Part shown: positions 9,483 to 16,595 of the stretch, piece by piece | Layout of the letters: each line of letters opens with the position of its first letter | How positions within the stretch are numbered: the first letter of the stretch is position 1 | DNA from: Prevotella sp. | Lineage (GTDB): Bacteria > Bacteroidota > Bacteroidia > Bacteroidales > Bacteroidaceae | DNA: 41,748 bases | Direction: 5' to 3' | Assembly: GCA_017940545.1 (NCBI GenBank) | Contig: JAGAYI010000023.1 | Location: 1-41,748, forward strand | Translations under genes and position numbers: made by a program | The notes under the pieces: model-generated | The model's database searches: none | What the model saw: the letters and a program-made list of their open reading frames with translations, nothing else | What the model was told of the DNA's origin: nothing

Positions 9483-9538
9483 GGTCTGATGAATTTTAGT
9501 TGATTACGCCTGCAAAGATACAAAATATTTTCCATAAC

Positions 9539-10552
9539 TTAACTGTTCAGCTCGACAAATTTCCTGAATGTTTGTAATGCTGCGCCGCTGTCAATACTCC
9601 GGCGGGCAATGTCCACACACTCTTCAATGCTCTTCTGTCCGTGTTCCAACACCTGGATGCCGAAGGCTGCATTGGCCAGAACCACTTGCTTCTGACCAGG
9701 CAGGCAACGGTTTTCGAGTACGGAGTCAAAGATTCGGGCCGCCTCGTCCTCGGTAGCTCCTGCTACCAGTTCTTCAGGTTTGATGATGTCGAAACCCAGG
9801 TCGTGCGGTTGGAAGATACGTTCGTACTGATTGGTAGTCACCTTAAATGCCCCCGTGAGTGAAATCTCGTCGTAGCCGTCGATGGAGTTGACGATGCCAT
9901 AGTCGATGCCAAGCCGCTGATAAACATTGTTATACAGGCGCATTTGGTCGAGGTTGGCCACGCCAAGCAGCTGACAGCTGGGCTGGCTGGGGTTGACCAA
10001 CGGGCCAAGCAGGTTGAAGATGGTAGGGAACTGCAGGGCCTTACGGATGGGGCCGACGAACTTCATGGCACGTGCAAACAGCTGGGCATGCAGATAGACA
10101 ATGCCGCACTCGTTGATGCTGCGATTCAGGCGGTCAATGTCGTCGGTGAACTTGATGCCATGGTGGGCAATGACGTTCGAGGCTCCGCTTGTTGACGTGG
10201 CAGCATAGTTGCCATGCTTGGCCACCTTGTAGCCTGCACCGGCAATGACGAAGCAACTGGTGGTAGAGATATTAAAGGTGTTCTTGCGGTCGCCGCCTGT
10301 GCCGACGACGTCGATGTAACGGTCGCATTGCAAGGGGACAGGCACGCCGGTTTCCAGTATGCCGTCGCGGAAGCCGAGCAGTTCATCGACCGTCACGCCT
10401 CGCATTTGCAGAGCTGTCAGTAAAGCAGTAATCTGTTCGTTAGGGTATTCTGATTGCGTGATGCCAATCAAAATCTGCTTCATTTCTTCGCGCGAGAGTT
10501 CCTCGTGGTTGAGCATCCTGTTGAGGATGTCTTTCATTGTTTGCTTTTCCAT
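9539..10552 (-). CDS. trpD: Anthranilate phosphoribosyltransferase
   Basis: 337 residues, normal for TrpD. It joins anthranilate to PRPP. GTGGDRKNTFNIST is the PRPP-binding glycine loop, and KHGNYAATSTSGASNV follows as in the family. The start could be the ATG at 10552 or the next in-frame ATG five codons later; neither has a Shine-Dalgarno site. It is not fused to the glutaminase, in contrast to enteric trpGD. Confidence 0.95.
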   Translation of the reverse strand: MEKQTMKDILNRMLNHEELSREEMKQILIGITQSEYPNEQITALLTALQMRGVTVDELLGFRDGILETGVPVPLQCDRYIDVVGTGGDRKNTFNISTTSCFVIAGAGYKVAKHGNYAATSTSGASNVIAHHGIKFTDDIDRLNRSINECGIVYLHAQLFARAMKFVGPIRKALQFPTIFNLLGPLVNPSQPSCQLLGVANLDQMRLYNNVYQRLGIDYGIVNSIDGYDEISLTGAFKVTTNQYERIFQPHDLGFDIIKPEELVAGATEDEAARIFDSVLENRCLPGQKQVVLANAAFGIQVLEHGQKSIEECVDIARRSIDSGAALQTFRKFVELNS

Positions 10553-10595
10553 TGTATTGATGGGATATGATTTTTGATACGAATTATTGATAGGA

Positions 10596-11159
10596 TCAGG
10601 CTGTTAGCCAGTTCTGTATGATCTGTTTTCCGTCGGGTGTCAGTACGCTTTCCGGATGGAACTGAATACCGTGAATGTCGTACTCCTTGTGGCGCAGGGC
10701 CATCACCTGACCTTCAGGACTGACGGCCGTCACCTCAAGACAGACCGGGAAGTTGGTGTTGCTCACTACCCAGGAATGGTAGCGGCCAATGGTGATGTCG
10801 GCAGGCAGACCGTTGAACAGCGTGTCGGATGTGGTGACATGGCAAGGCGTTGCCACCCCATGAAACACATCGCTGAGGTTCTCCAGCTTAGCACCAAACA
10901 CTTCGCCTATGGCCTGGTGGCCGAGACAAACACCCAGAATAGGCTTGCGGCCGGCATAACGGCGGATGACGTCAAGAAGCAGTCCGGCTTCAGAAGGAAT
11001 GCCAGGGCCGGGTGACAGGATGATTTTGTCGTATGCCTCGATGTCGCCGAGGTCGAACTGGTCGTTGCGAAGCACCGTCACGTCGGCACCCAACTCTTTT
11101 ACCAAATGACTCAGGTTGTACGTGAATGAGTCGTAATTGTCAATGATTACTATTTTCAT
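10596..11159 (-). CDS. trpG: Anthranilate synthase component II (glutamine amidotransferase)
   Basis: 187 residues from the ATG at 11159 (MKIVIIDNYDSFTYN), which is the family's standard N-terminus; a longer open frame to 11204 runs into trpE and is not likely to be used. The class I amidotransferase triad is visible: Cys in GVCLGHQ and His/Glu in FHPES. It feeds ammonia from glutamine to TrpE. The start is 4 bases after the trpE stop, which suggests coupled translation. It could also serve aminodeoxychorismate synthase (PabA role), as in some bacteria. Confidence 0.94.
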   Translation of the reverse strand: MKIVIIDNYDSFTYNLSHLVKELGADVTVLRNDQFDLGDIEAYDKIILSPGPGIPSEAGLLLDVIRRYAGRKPILGVCLGHQAIGEVFGAKLENLSDVFHGVATPCHVTTSDTLFNGLPADITIGRYHSWVVSNTNFPVCLEVTAVSPEGQVMALRHKEYDIHGIQFHPESVLTPDGKQIIQNWLTA

Positions 11160-11163
11160 AACC

Positions 11164-12609
11164 TTACATCTTTTCTGCCATGATGATTGCCCGGCGCAGG
11201 GCACCGAGTTTGTTGTTTACTTCCTGCAACTCGTATTCCTCGTTGCTCTTGGCCACGATGCCACCGCCGGCTTGAAACCACAGTTCGCCATTGCGTGACA
11301 CAAAGGTACGGATGGTTATGGCCTGATTCAGGCTGCCGTCGAAACCGATGTAGCCAATGCAACCGCCGTATGCTCCGCGATTGTGCGGCTCGTATTCAGA
11401 AATAAGCTGCATGGCACGCACCTTCGGTGCACCGGAAAGAGTGCCTGCCGGGAACGTGTCGATAAACGTCTTGATGGGGTCGGCACCCGACGACTTTCCG
11501 CCAGTGCGTTCACATTCTGCAGATCCGTCTAACTCTCCGCTGACGCGGCTCACCAGATGGATGACATGGGAATAATACTGAATATCCTTGTAGTATTCTA
11601 CGCGAACGTTGTGGCAGTTGCGGCTCAGGTCGTTACGTGCCAGGTCAACGAGCATGACGTGTTCGGCATTCTCTTTAGGGTCATTGCGCAGGAACTCAGC
11701 GCCTTGCTTGTCTTTCTCTACATCGCCAGTACGCTTGGTGGTTCCCGCAATAGGGTCGATGTAGGCACGTCCCCCCTCAATTCGGCAATGCGTCTCGGGA
11801 GAAGAACCGAAGATACGGAAGCCGCCGAAGTCGAAATAGAACAGATAGGGCGAGGGGTTGATGCTGCGCAGAGCGCGGTAAAGGCGGAAATCGTCGCCCT
11901 CGTATTGCTGTATGAACCGGCGTGACAGCACGATTTGGAACACGTCGCCACGCAAGCAATGCTGTATGCCCCGGCGGATGTTCGCCTTGTGTTCCTCGTC
12001 GGTCAGCGTCGAACGTACATCGCCAACGGGATGAAAGTCATAAGCCTGCACGTTGCTGCGATTCATGGCTTTGAAGATTTCAGAGAGCCCGGAGTCACCG
12101 GTGTCTTTAGCGTCCTCGGAGAGGCCGATTACCGTCAACTGGTTGTTAAAGTGGTCGAATACGATGATGTCCTTATACATAATATATAATAAGTCGGGCG
12201 CATCGTTCTTCTCCAGAGTCTCGTCCTTCACGTTGATATTTTCGAAGTAGCGAACGGCATTGAAACTGGTGTAGCCATAAAGACCGCATAGGTGGGCATG
12301 GTCGCCCTTAACGTGTATGTAGTCAATCAAGGCATGTATGGCTTCTGCTGAACCGAAGTCAGCATCAAGTGGGCGCTTCATGACAGAACCGTCGGGGTAG
12401 GTGACTGTAGCAACATTGTGGCCAATGGCAACCGATGCTACAGGGTTAATGCCTATGAAGGAACGCGAGTTGTCCTTGTCGTGGTAGTCGGAACTCTCCA
12501 TGAGGGCACTCTGTGGGTAGATGTCACGCAGTCGCATATAAACGGATACTGGTGTATAAAGGTCGGCCAGAATCGTGCGACTGGTTGTTTGAAAGTTAAA
12601 AGTTTCCAT
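11164..12609 (-). CDS. trpE: Anthranilate synthase component I
   Basis: 481 residues from the ATG at 12609 (METFNFQTT); the open frame continues upstream inside trpB but that part does not look like TrpE. The chorismate-binding domain is intact, with DPIAGTTKRTG, LVDLARNDL, FPAGTLSGAPK and GGGIVAKSNEE. The N-terminal LMESSD resembles the LLES-type tryptophan feedback site, so the enzyme is probably inhibited by tryptophan. The trpE start overlaps the trpB end by 14 bases, which suggests translational coupling. Confidence 0.95.
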   Translation of the reverse strand: METFNFQTTSRTILADLYTPVSVYMRLRDIYPQSALMESSDYHDKDNSRSFIGINPVASVAIGHNVATVTYPDGSVMKRPLDADFGSAEAIHALIDYIHVKGDHAHLCGLYGYTSFNAVRYFENINVKDETLEKNDAPDLLYIMYKDIIVFDHFNNQLTVIGLSEDAKDTGDSGLSEIFKAMNRSNVQAYDFHPVGDVRSTLTDEEHKANIRRGIQHCLRGDVFQIVLSRRFIQQYEGDDFRLYRALRSINPSPYLFYFDFGGFRIFGSSPETHCRIEGGRAYIDPIAGTTKRTGDVEKDKQGAEFLRNDPKENAEHVMLVDLARNDLSRNCHNVRVEYYKDIQYYSHVIHLVSRVSGELDGSAECERTGGKSSGADPIKTFIDTFPAGTLSGAPKVRAMQLISEYEPHNRGAYGGCIGYIGFDGSLNQAITIRTFVSRNGELWFQAGGGIVAKSNEEYELQEVNNKLGALRRAIIMAEKM

Positions 12610-13804
12610 ATTCTCCTGCCATTTCTTTGTGAGACAAATAAGTTTCCACGTCCTTGTCGCCACGTCCGCTGACCGTCAGAACGACCACATCGTCGGGCTT
12701 GAACTGCATTTTCTGTAGGGCCGCTATGGCATGGGCTGATTCCAGTGCGGGAATGATTCCCTCCATGCGAGTCAGTTCGTAGGCAGCCCTGACGGCTTCG
12801 TCGTCGTTAATGGAATATACCGTTGCGCGGTGTTGTGTGGCCAGGTTGGCATGCATGGGTCCGATGCCGGGATAGTCCAGACCGGCAGAGATGCTTTCAG
12901 CCTCAATGATTTGTCCATCAGGCGTCTGCATGACCAACGTTTTGGAACCATGCAAGATGCCCAGATGCCCGGCATGGATTGTTGCTGCCGTATGTCCGGT
13001 ATCGGCGCCCTGACCACCAGCCTCAGCCAGCACTATTCTGACGCGTTCGTCGTCGATATAGTGGTAAATGGTTCCGGCCGCATTGCTGCCGCCTCCCACA
13101 CAAGCCATCAGTATGTCGGGATAGTCACGACCAATCTTTTCCTGCAGTTGTTCTTTGATCTCCTTCGAAATGATGCTCTGAAGGCGGGCCACCATGTCAG
13201 GGTAGGGGTGGGGCCCTACCGTAGAACCTATAATATAAAAGGTGTCAGCGGGATGACAACACCAGTCGCGGATGGCTTCGTTGGTGGCATCTTTCAGTGT
13301 CCAGTTGCCCGTCTTCACCGGTCGTACCTCTGCTCCCAACATCTTCATCCGCTCCACGTTCACATGCTGACGCTCCACGTCGAGAGCTCCTTGATAGACG
13401 ACGCAAGGCATGTCCATCAGAGCACATACTGTGGCGGTGGCCACGCCATGCTGACCAGCTCCTGTCTCGGCTATGATACGCTTCTTGCCCATCTTCTTGG
13501 CCAGCAGAATCTGTCCGATGGTGTTGTTGATTTTGTGTGCGCCGGTGTGGTTCAGGTCTTCACGTTTCAGGTAAAGGCGGCAACCATATTTCTCACTCAT
13601 GCGTCGGGCCAGGTAGAGTGGACTGGGGCGCCCCACATAGTCGCGTAACAGCGACATGTACTCTTCCTGAAACTCGCGACTCTCAAGAATGGGCAGATAC
13701 TCCTCTTGCAGTTTCTGCACTGTAGCATAGAGAATCTCGGGAACATAAGCCCCGCCAAACTCTCCATAAAATCCTTTTTCGTCAACTAAATAGCTTTTCT
13801 TCAT
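12596..13804 (-). CDS. trpB: Tryptophan synthase beta chain
   Basis: 402 residues (family about 390-410). HTGAHKINN holds the lysine that binds pyridoxal phosphate, ETGAGQHG and GGGSNAAG are the cofactor and substrate loops. It condenses indole and serine to tryptophan. It is the first structural gene of the operon, directly behind the leader and attenuator at 13859-13983, so it and everything downstream should respond to charged tRNA-Trp. The start ATG at 13804 has no Shine-Dalgarno site, as usual in this phylum. Confidence 0.96.
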   Translation of the reverse strand: MKKSYLVDEKGFYGEFGGAYVPEILYATVQKLQEEYLPILESREFQEEYMSLLRDYVGRPSPLYLARRMSEKYGCRLYLKREDLNHTGAHKINNTIGQILLAKKMGKKRIIAETGAGQHGVATATVCALMDMPCVVYQGALDVERQHVNVERMKMLGAEVRPVKTGNWTLKDATNEAIRDWCCHPADTFYIIGSTVGPHPYPDMVARLQSIISKEIKEQLQEKIGRDYPDILMACVGGGSNAAGTIYHYIDDERVRIVLAEAGGQGADTGHTAATIHAGHLGILHGSKTLVMQTPDGQIIEAESISAGLDYPGIGPMHANLATQHRATVYSINDDEAVRAAYELTRMEGIIPALESAHAIAALQKMQFKPDDVVVLTVSGRGDKDVETYLSHKEMAGEYGNF

Positions 13805-13858
13805 ACTTGTTGTTATTTTAATCTGTTTTATTACCCTCTTTTAATACTTACTAAAAAA

Positions 13859-13882
13859 GGCTCGTCGCGTTAACGACGAGCC
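13859..13882 (-). terminator. trp attenuator terminator
   Basis: GGCTCGTCG and CGACGAGCC form a 9-bp stem around a 6-base loop. On the - strand it is followed by six T (13853-13858) and lies about 55 bases before trpB; a T-run on the other side would let it stop + strand transcripts too. Its 5' half (13865-13882) can pair instead with 13916-13932, which lies just after the leader peptide stop. Confidence 0.88.
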
Positions 13883-13915
13883 TTTTTTATCTGATGTAGA
13901 TACATATATATATAT

Positions 13916-13932
13916 GGCTACGTACCCCGCGA
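13916..13932 (-). promoter_or_regulatory. Antiterminator segment of the trp leader
   Basis: On the - strand this reads TCGCGGGGTACGTAGCC. It can pair with the terminator's 5' half (13865-13882) through GGCT/AGCC, CGT/ACG and CGCGA/TCGCG, with small internal loops. It begins at the base after the leader stop codon, so a ribosome that finishes the peptide would cover it, while one stalled at the Trp codons would leave it free. Confidence 0.7.
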
Positions 13933-13983
13933 CTATTTGAATCTCGAGTTACGCCACCACCATGCATTCATCAATTTTGTCAT
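13933..13983 (-). CDS. trpL: trp operon leader peptide
   Basis: A 16-residue ORF (MTKLMNAWWWRNSRFK) with three consecutive TGG codons, starting at 13983; a second in-frame ATG at 13971 would give 12 residues. It lies about 25 bases downstream of the promoter at 14013-14044 and is followed by the antiterminator and terminator. Three Trp codons in a row in so short a frame is the hallmark of ribosome-mediated attenuation. The layout agrees with the Bacteroid-trp leader motif described for Bacteroidota tryptophan genes, as far as I recall it. Confidence 0.9.
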   Translation of the reverse strand: MTKLMNAWWWRNSRFK

Positions 13984-14012
13984 ATATATATAAGTTTTTA
14001 TGTTTTCGGTTG

Positions 14013-14044
14013 CAAAAGTATATATTATTCTTTTAATCCACAAA
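14013..14044 (-). promoter_or_regulatory. trp operon promoter
   Basis: On the - strand: TTTG (14041-14044), 20-base spacer, TACTTTTG (14013-14020). It is a full match to the Bacteroidota consensus. Transcription should begin near 14008, giving a leader of about 200 bases before trpB. Confidence 0.82.
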
Positions 14045-14060
14045 TATTTTGCTTGTTTTT

Positions 14061-14074
14061 TTACAAATTTGTAA
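14061..14074. promoter_or_regulatory. 14-bp palindrome, possible operator
   Basis: TTACAAATTTGTAA is a perfect palindrome between the divergent trp and small-RNA promoters. A related ACAAAATTTGT lies at 14095-14105, overlapping the small RNA's TTTG element. Spacing between the two is about three helical turns. No regulator is known to me for it; AT-rich chance is possible. Confidence 0.35.
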
Positions 14075-14100
14075 GTAAAAAGTAAATTTTATCGACAAAA

Positions 14101-14132
14101 TTTGTTTTTTAACCTTTAATGTTGTATATTTG
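14101..14132 (+). promoter_or_regulatory. Promoter of the + strand small RNA
   Basis: TTTG (14101-14104), 20-base spacer, TATATTTG (14125-14132): an exact consensus match on the + strand where no protein gene follows. Confidence 0.75.
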
Positions 14133-14137
14133 CCAAC

Positions 14138-14255
14138 GATAAGACAACATTTCGTTTAAAATGCATCTTATCATTCGTGTTTGTGAGGTTGGTAGCGTCC
14201 TGCACCAACCTCTTCTGTTATGTAAAAAAGCCTGACCTCACGGCCAGACTTTTTC
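14138..14255 (+). ncRNA. Candidate small RNA (about 118 nt)
   Basis: From the likely start 6 bases after the promoter, the + strand holds three stem-loops in a row: GATAAGA/TCTTATC with an inner CATTT/AAATG (14138-14172); GAGGTTGGT/ACCAACCTC (14185-14212); and the terminator at 14228-14251 with a T-run. No ORF of useful length lies inside. The set of consensus promoter, stacked hairpins and terminator is what a stand-alone sRNA looks like. It might belong to a known Bacteroidales RNA motif; I cannot identify which. Confidence 0.6.
14224..14254. terminator. Bidirectional terminator between small RNA and riboswitch transcript
   Basis: A 10-bp stem (14228-14237 with 14242-14251, two G-U pairs) with TCAC loop. 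T-runs flank it on both strands (14250-14254 on +, 14224-14229 on -). It ends the + small RNA and the - strand riboswitch transcript. Confidence 0.8.
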
Positions 14256-14345
14256 CTAACTTATATAATAATACACGTACGGTCCATTCGCGAAGAAACC
14301 GCGTTTTACCATTCCCCGTGAGGAGATGATGTTAATCGTAATCAC
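14256..14345 (-). CDS. Small ORF after the cobalamin riboswitch (29 aa)
   Basis: Begins at a GTG overlapping the stop of the preceding 16-codon ORF, or at an internal ATG at 14312 (18 residues). It ends directly against the terminator. The C-terminal half (MVKRGFFANGPYVYYYIS) is aromatic and not random-looking. I know no function; it may be a leader-type peptide or simply part of a structured RNA. Confidence 0.35.
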   Translation of the reverse strand: MITINIISSRGMVKRGFFANGPYVYYYIS

Positions 14346-14395
14346 TATTGTTGTTTGTTAGCCTCAATCTTCCTTACATCGAGGAACTTCGGCAT
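14345..14395 (-). CDS. Small ORF directly behind the B12 box (16 aa)
   Basis: ATG at 14395, 12 bases after the end of the B12 box, encodes MPKFLDVRKIEANKQQ, then TAG. The next ORF overlaps its stop codon by one base. Its position is where a riboswitch would control translation start. No Shine-Dalgarno site. Existence as a peptide is not shown. Confidence 0.35.
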   Translation of the reverse strand: MPKFLDVRKIEANKQQ

Positions 14396-14404
14396 CTTAA
14401 CATA

Positions 14405-14617
14405 TAAGGCAGGTCTTCTGACTTTGTTCCAACTACAGACTCCTTCCCATTTTTCCCTTGCATTGAGGGCCAAACAGTGGATTTTGCCTTGTCTGTAGTG
14501 TATAAAGGAACTTACAGCTGCGGGACAGTCGGAGATTTACACTCACATTCCCCTTTAATCGCTGTTATGCGAACCTTAATGTGTCCGTACTTGCTGACAT
14601 GACGTCAGGTCGCTTAG
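14405..14617 (-). ncRNA. Cobalamin (B12) riboswitch
   Basis: On the - strand the aptamer shows GGTTC, then AAAGGGGAATGTGAGTG, CCCGCAGCTGTAAG, CCACTG, GGGAAGG and, at 14408-14424, the B12 box AAGTCAGAAGACCTGCC. These are the ordered conserved blocks of adenosylcobalamin/cobalamin riboswitches. No transporter or cobalamin gene follows: downstream come two tiny ORFs and a terminator, then on the same strand the separate trp promoter. The 5' boundary is estimated from the promoter. Confidence 0.92.
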
Positions 14618-14623
14618 ACTGTG

Positions 14624-14631
14624 CAAAGGTA
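14624..14631 (-). promoter_or_regulatory. -7 element of the riboswitch transcript
   Basis: TACCTTTG on the - strand, with TTTC instead of TTTG 20 bases upstream. It would start RNA a few bases before the aptamer. Confidence 0.6.
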
Positions 14632-14667
14632 ATCAATTCCTATCACCCGATGAAAAATGGTCAAAAG

Positions 14668-14710
14668 AAAATGATAAAAGATGCATTGATTTAACATCCT
14701 TTATCATTTT
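14668..14710 (-). terminator. Probable terminator of the ROK kinase gene
   Basis: Sixteen-base arms (14668-14683 and 14695-14710) are complementary except one position, with an 11-base AT-rich loop, 42 bases past the kinase stop. It is AT-rich, so weaker than the GC terminators elsewhere. Confidence 0.6.
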
Positions 14711-14752
14711 CAGAGTCCATTCAGGCTGTTTCGCCGTCATGGTTTTTGAGAG

Positions 14753-15736
14753 TTATTGGATTTCCCAACCGATGGCCGATGCGCCCAGTACGGCAGCACT
14801 GGCACCGTCAAGTCCGCTTACCAAAAACTGTGCTTTGTTCTTGAAGATGGGAAGCACATGGTTGTTGTACGCCTTCTTGATGGGTTCCATAATCAGGTCG
14901 CCGGCTTTCACCATGCCTCCGAAGAAGATGAACGCTTCGGGTGAACTGAAGGCAGCGAAGTCTGCACATGCCTCACCGAGCATCTTACCCGTAAACTCGT
15001 AAATCTCCTTGGCAACCTCGTCGCCTTTGCCGGCAGCAATAGAAACATCAAGTGACGTTATGTCCTCGGGGTTCATTTCGCGTAACAGTGAAGGACGGTC
15101 GGTCTTTGCCAGAATCTCGCGTGCTGTACGAGCCACACCAGTGGCAGAGCAGTATGCCTCCAGACAACCGGTGCGTCCACATCCGCAAGAACGACCTTCG
15201 GCACCGCGAACCATCGTGACGTGTCCCAGTTCACCGGCGAAACCGTCGTGGCCGTAGAGTAGTTGGCCGTTGACCACAATACCAGAACCTACACCGGTTC
15301 CCAGCGTAATGACAATAAAGTTCTTCATGCCTCGAGCTACACCATAGACCATTTCGCCGATAGCGGCAGCGTTAGCATCGTTTGTAAGTGCTACGGGAAT
15401 GCCTAAAGCATCGCTGAAGAGTTTGGCAAGAGGTACTATGCCGTCATGAGCCCAAGCCAGGTTCGGAGCATACTCAATGGTACCGTTATAATAATTGCCG
15501 TTGGGGGCGCCTATGCCCATGGCTTTGATTTTCTCAATGCCACCCACTTGGTCAATGATGACCTGTAAGGCATCAACAGAAGCCTTGACATAGTCTTCAA
15601 CCTTCTCGAAACCTCCGGTCTTAATGGCTGTTGTCGCCTTGATTTCACCACGGGCATCTACGATGCCGAAAACGGAGTTTGTTCCTCCTAAGTCCAAGCC
15701 GATAACGTAGGGCTTGATTCCTTGTTGTTCGTTCAT
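14753..15736 (-). CDS. ROK-family glucokinase
   Basis: 327 residues. DLGGTNSVFG is the ATP-binding loop, NDANAAA has the catalytic aspartate, and GHVTM...SCGCGRTGCLE is the ROK zinc site (one His, three Cys). It phosphorylates glucose or a related hexose in the cytosol; Bacteroidota use such ROK kinases because they lack a glucose PTS. It stands alone, with a TACCTTTG element at 15774-15781 on the - strand upstream and a terminator downstream. N-acetylmannosamine or other hexoses cannot be excluded from sequence alone. Confidence 0.9.
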   Translation of the reverse strand: MNEQQGIKPYVIGLDLGGTNSVFGIVDARGEIKATTAIKTGGFEKVEDYVKASVDALQVIIDQVGGIEKIKAMGIGAPNGNYYNGTIEYAPNLAWAHDGIVPLAKLFSDALGIPVALTNDANAAAIGEMVYGVARGMKNFIVITLGTGVGSGIVVNGQLLYGHDGFAGELGHVTMVRGAEGRSCGCGRTGCLEAYCSATGVARTAREILAKTDRPSLLREMNPEDITSLDVSIAAGKGDEVAKEIYEFTGKMLGEACADFAAFSSPEAFIFFGGMVKAGDLIMEPIKKAYNNHVLPIFKNKAQFLVSGLDGASAAVLGASAIGWEIQ

Positions 15737-15864
15737 GTTATATTTAAGTTTATGTGAAATAGTTATTGTGTGGCAAAGGTACGAAGAAATTTGAGATTAG
15801 GAAGTTGTCGCGAATAGTTTTTTTCATCAGTAGAATGTTAAATAAGCCTAATAGGTTGGATCGA

Positions 15865-15896
15865 TTTGCTTTTTTGCTTACTAATTTGTACCTTTG
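15865..15896 (+). promoter_or_regulatory. Promoter of the LysE-type gene
   Basis: TTTG (15865-15868), 20-base spacer, TACCTTTG (15889-15896), an exact consensus match. It ends 8 bases before the ATG at 15905, so the mRNA would have almost no leader. Confidence 0.78.
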
Positions 15897-15904
15897 CACT
15901 CAAT

Positions 15905-16567
15905 ATGCCGTTTCCTATATATAATATAGTAGATTTAATATTCAAAGGTATGCTCATTGGTATGATAGCTTCAGCACCGATGGGTCCTGTGGGGGTGCTT
16001 TGTGTGCAGCGAACGCTGAACAAAGGCCGTTGGTATGGCTTTGTGACAGGCATTGGTGCTGCTGTGAGCGACATTATCTATGCAGGTATTACCGGTTTTG
16101 GCATGTCGTTCGTAACAGATTTTATCAACGATGCCCAAAATAAGTTCTACCTCCAGATTATCGGCAGCATATTGCTTCTCGCGTTTGGTATAGCCACATG
16201 GCGGAGTGACCCCTCAAAGAATATCCGTCACTCGGGTACTCAGCGCGGTACGCTGTGGCACAACACCTGGACGGCGTTCCTCGTGACGTTCAGCAACCCG
16301 TTGATTATCTTCCTGTTTATGGGACTGTTTGCCCAGTTCGCGTTTGTGTTCCCAGACCATCCGTTTGAAATGGTCATAGGGTTCTTGAGCATTGTGGCAG
16401 GAGCACTACTGTGGTGGTTTGGCTTGTCGTGGCTCGTTGATAAGGTACGTGCTATTTTTGACGACAACGGCATCAAGATAATTAATCAGATTATTGGTGC
16501 GGTAGTGGTTATTTTCTCGTTGGTCTTTCTGTTTGGCACAACCACCAGCCTGTTTCGCTTCTTTTAG
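15905..16567 (+). CDS. LysE/RhtB-family translocator
   Basis: 220 residues from the ATG at 15905. The frame is open further upstream, but that part overlaps the promoter. About six hydrophobic helices are visible, and the first carries SAPMGPVGVLCVQRTLNKGR-type sequence typical of LysE exporters (amino acid or metabolite efflux in the inner membrane). The segment TFSNPLIIFLF is the second family hallmark. A DUF4924 gene follows 28 bases downstream, so the two may be co-transcribed. Substrate unknown. Confidence 0.87.
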   Translation: MPFPIYNIVDLIFKGMLIGMIASAPMGPVGVLCVQRTLNKGRWYGFVTGIGAAVSDIIYAGITGFGMSFVTDFINDAQNKFYLQIIGSILLLAFGIATWRSDPSKNIRHSGTQRGTLWHNTWTAFLVTFSNPLIIFLFMGLFAQFAFVFPDHPFEMVIGFLSIVAGALLWWFGLSWLVDKVRAIFDDNGIKIINQIIGAVVVIFSLVFLFGTTTSLFRFF

Positions 16568-16595
16568 TTAAAAGGTAAAAAAGTAAAGATAAAGA

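Noticed and set aside
9513-9520. Internal promoter before trpC
   Set aside because: A TATCTTTG is present but no TTTG lies 19-21 bases upstream; not strong enough to list.
12610-12663. Extended N-terminus of trpE
   Set aside because: Upstream codons lie within trpB and do not resemble TrpE; the start at 12609 fits better. The same reasoning shortens trpG, the TlpA gene, the LysE-type gene and the gene at 38790.
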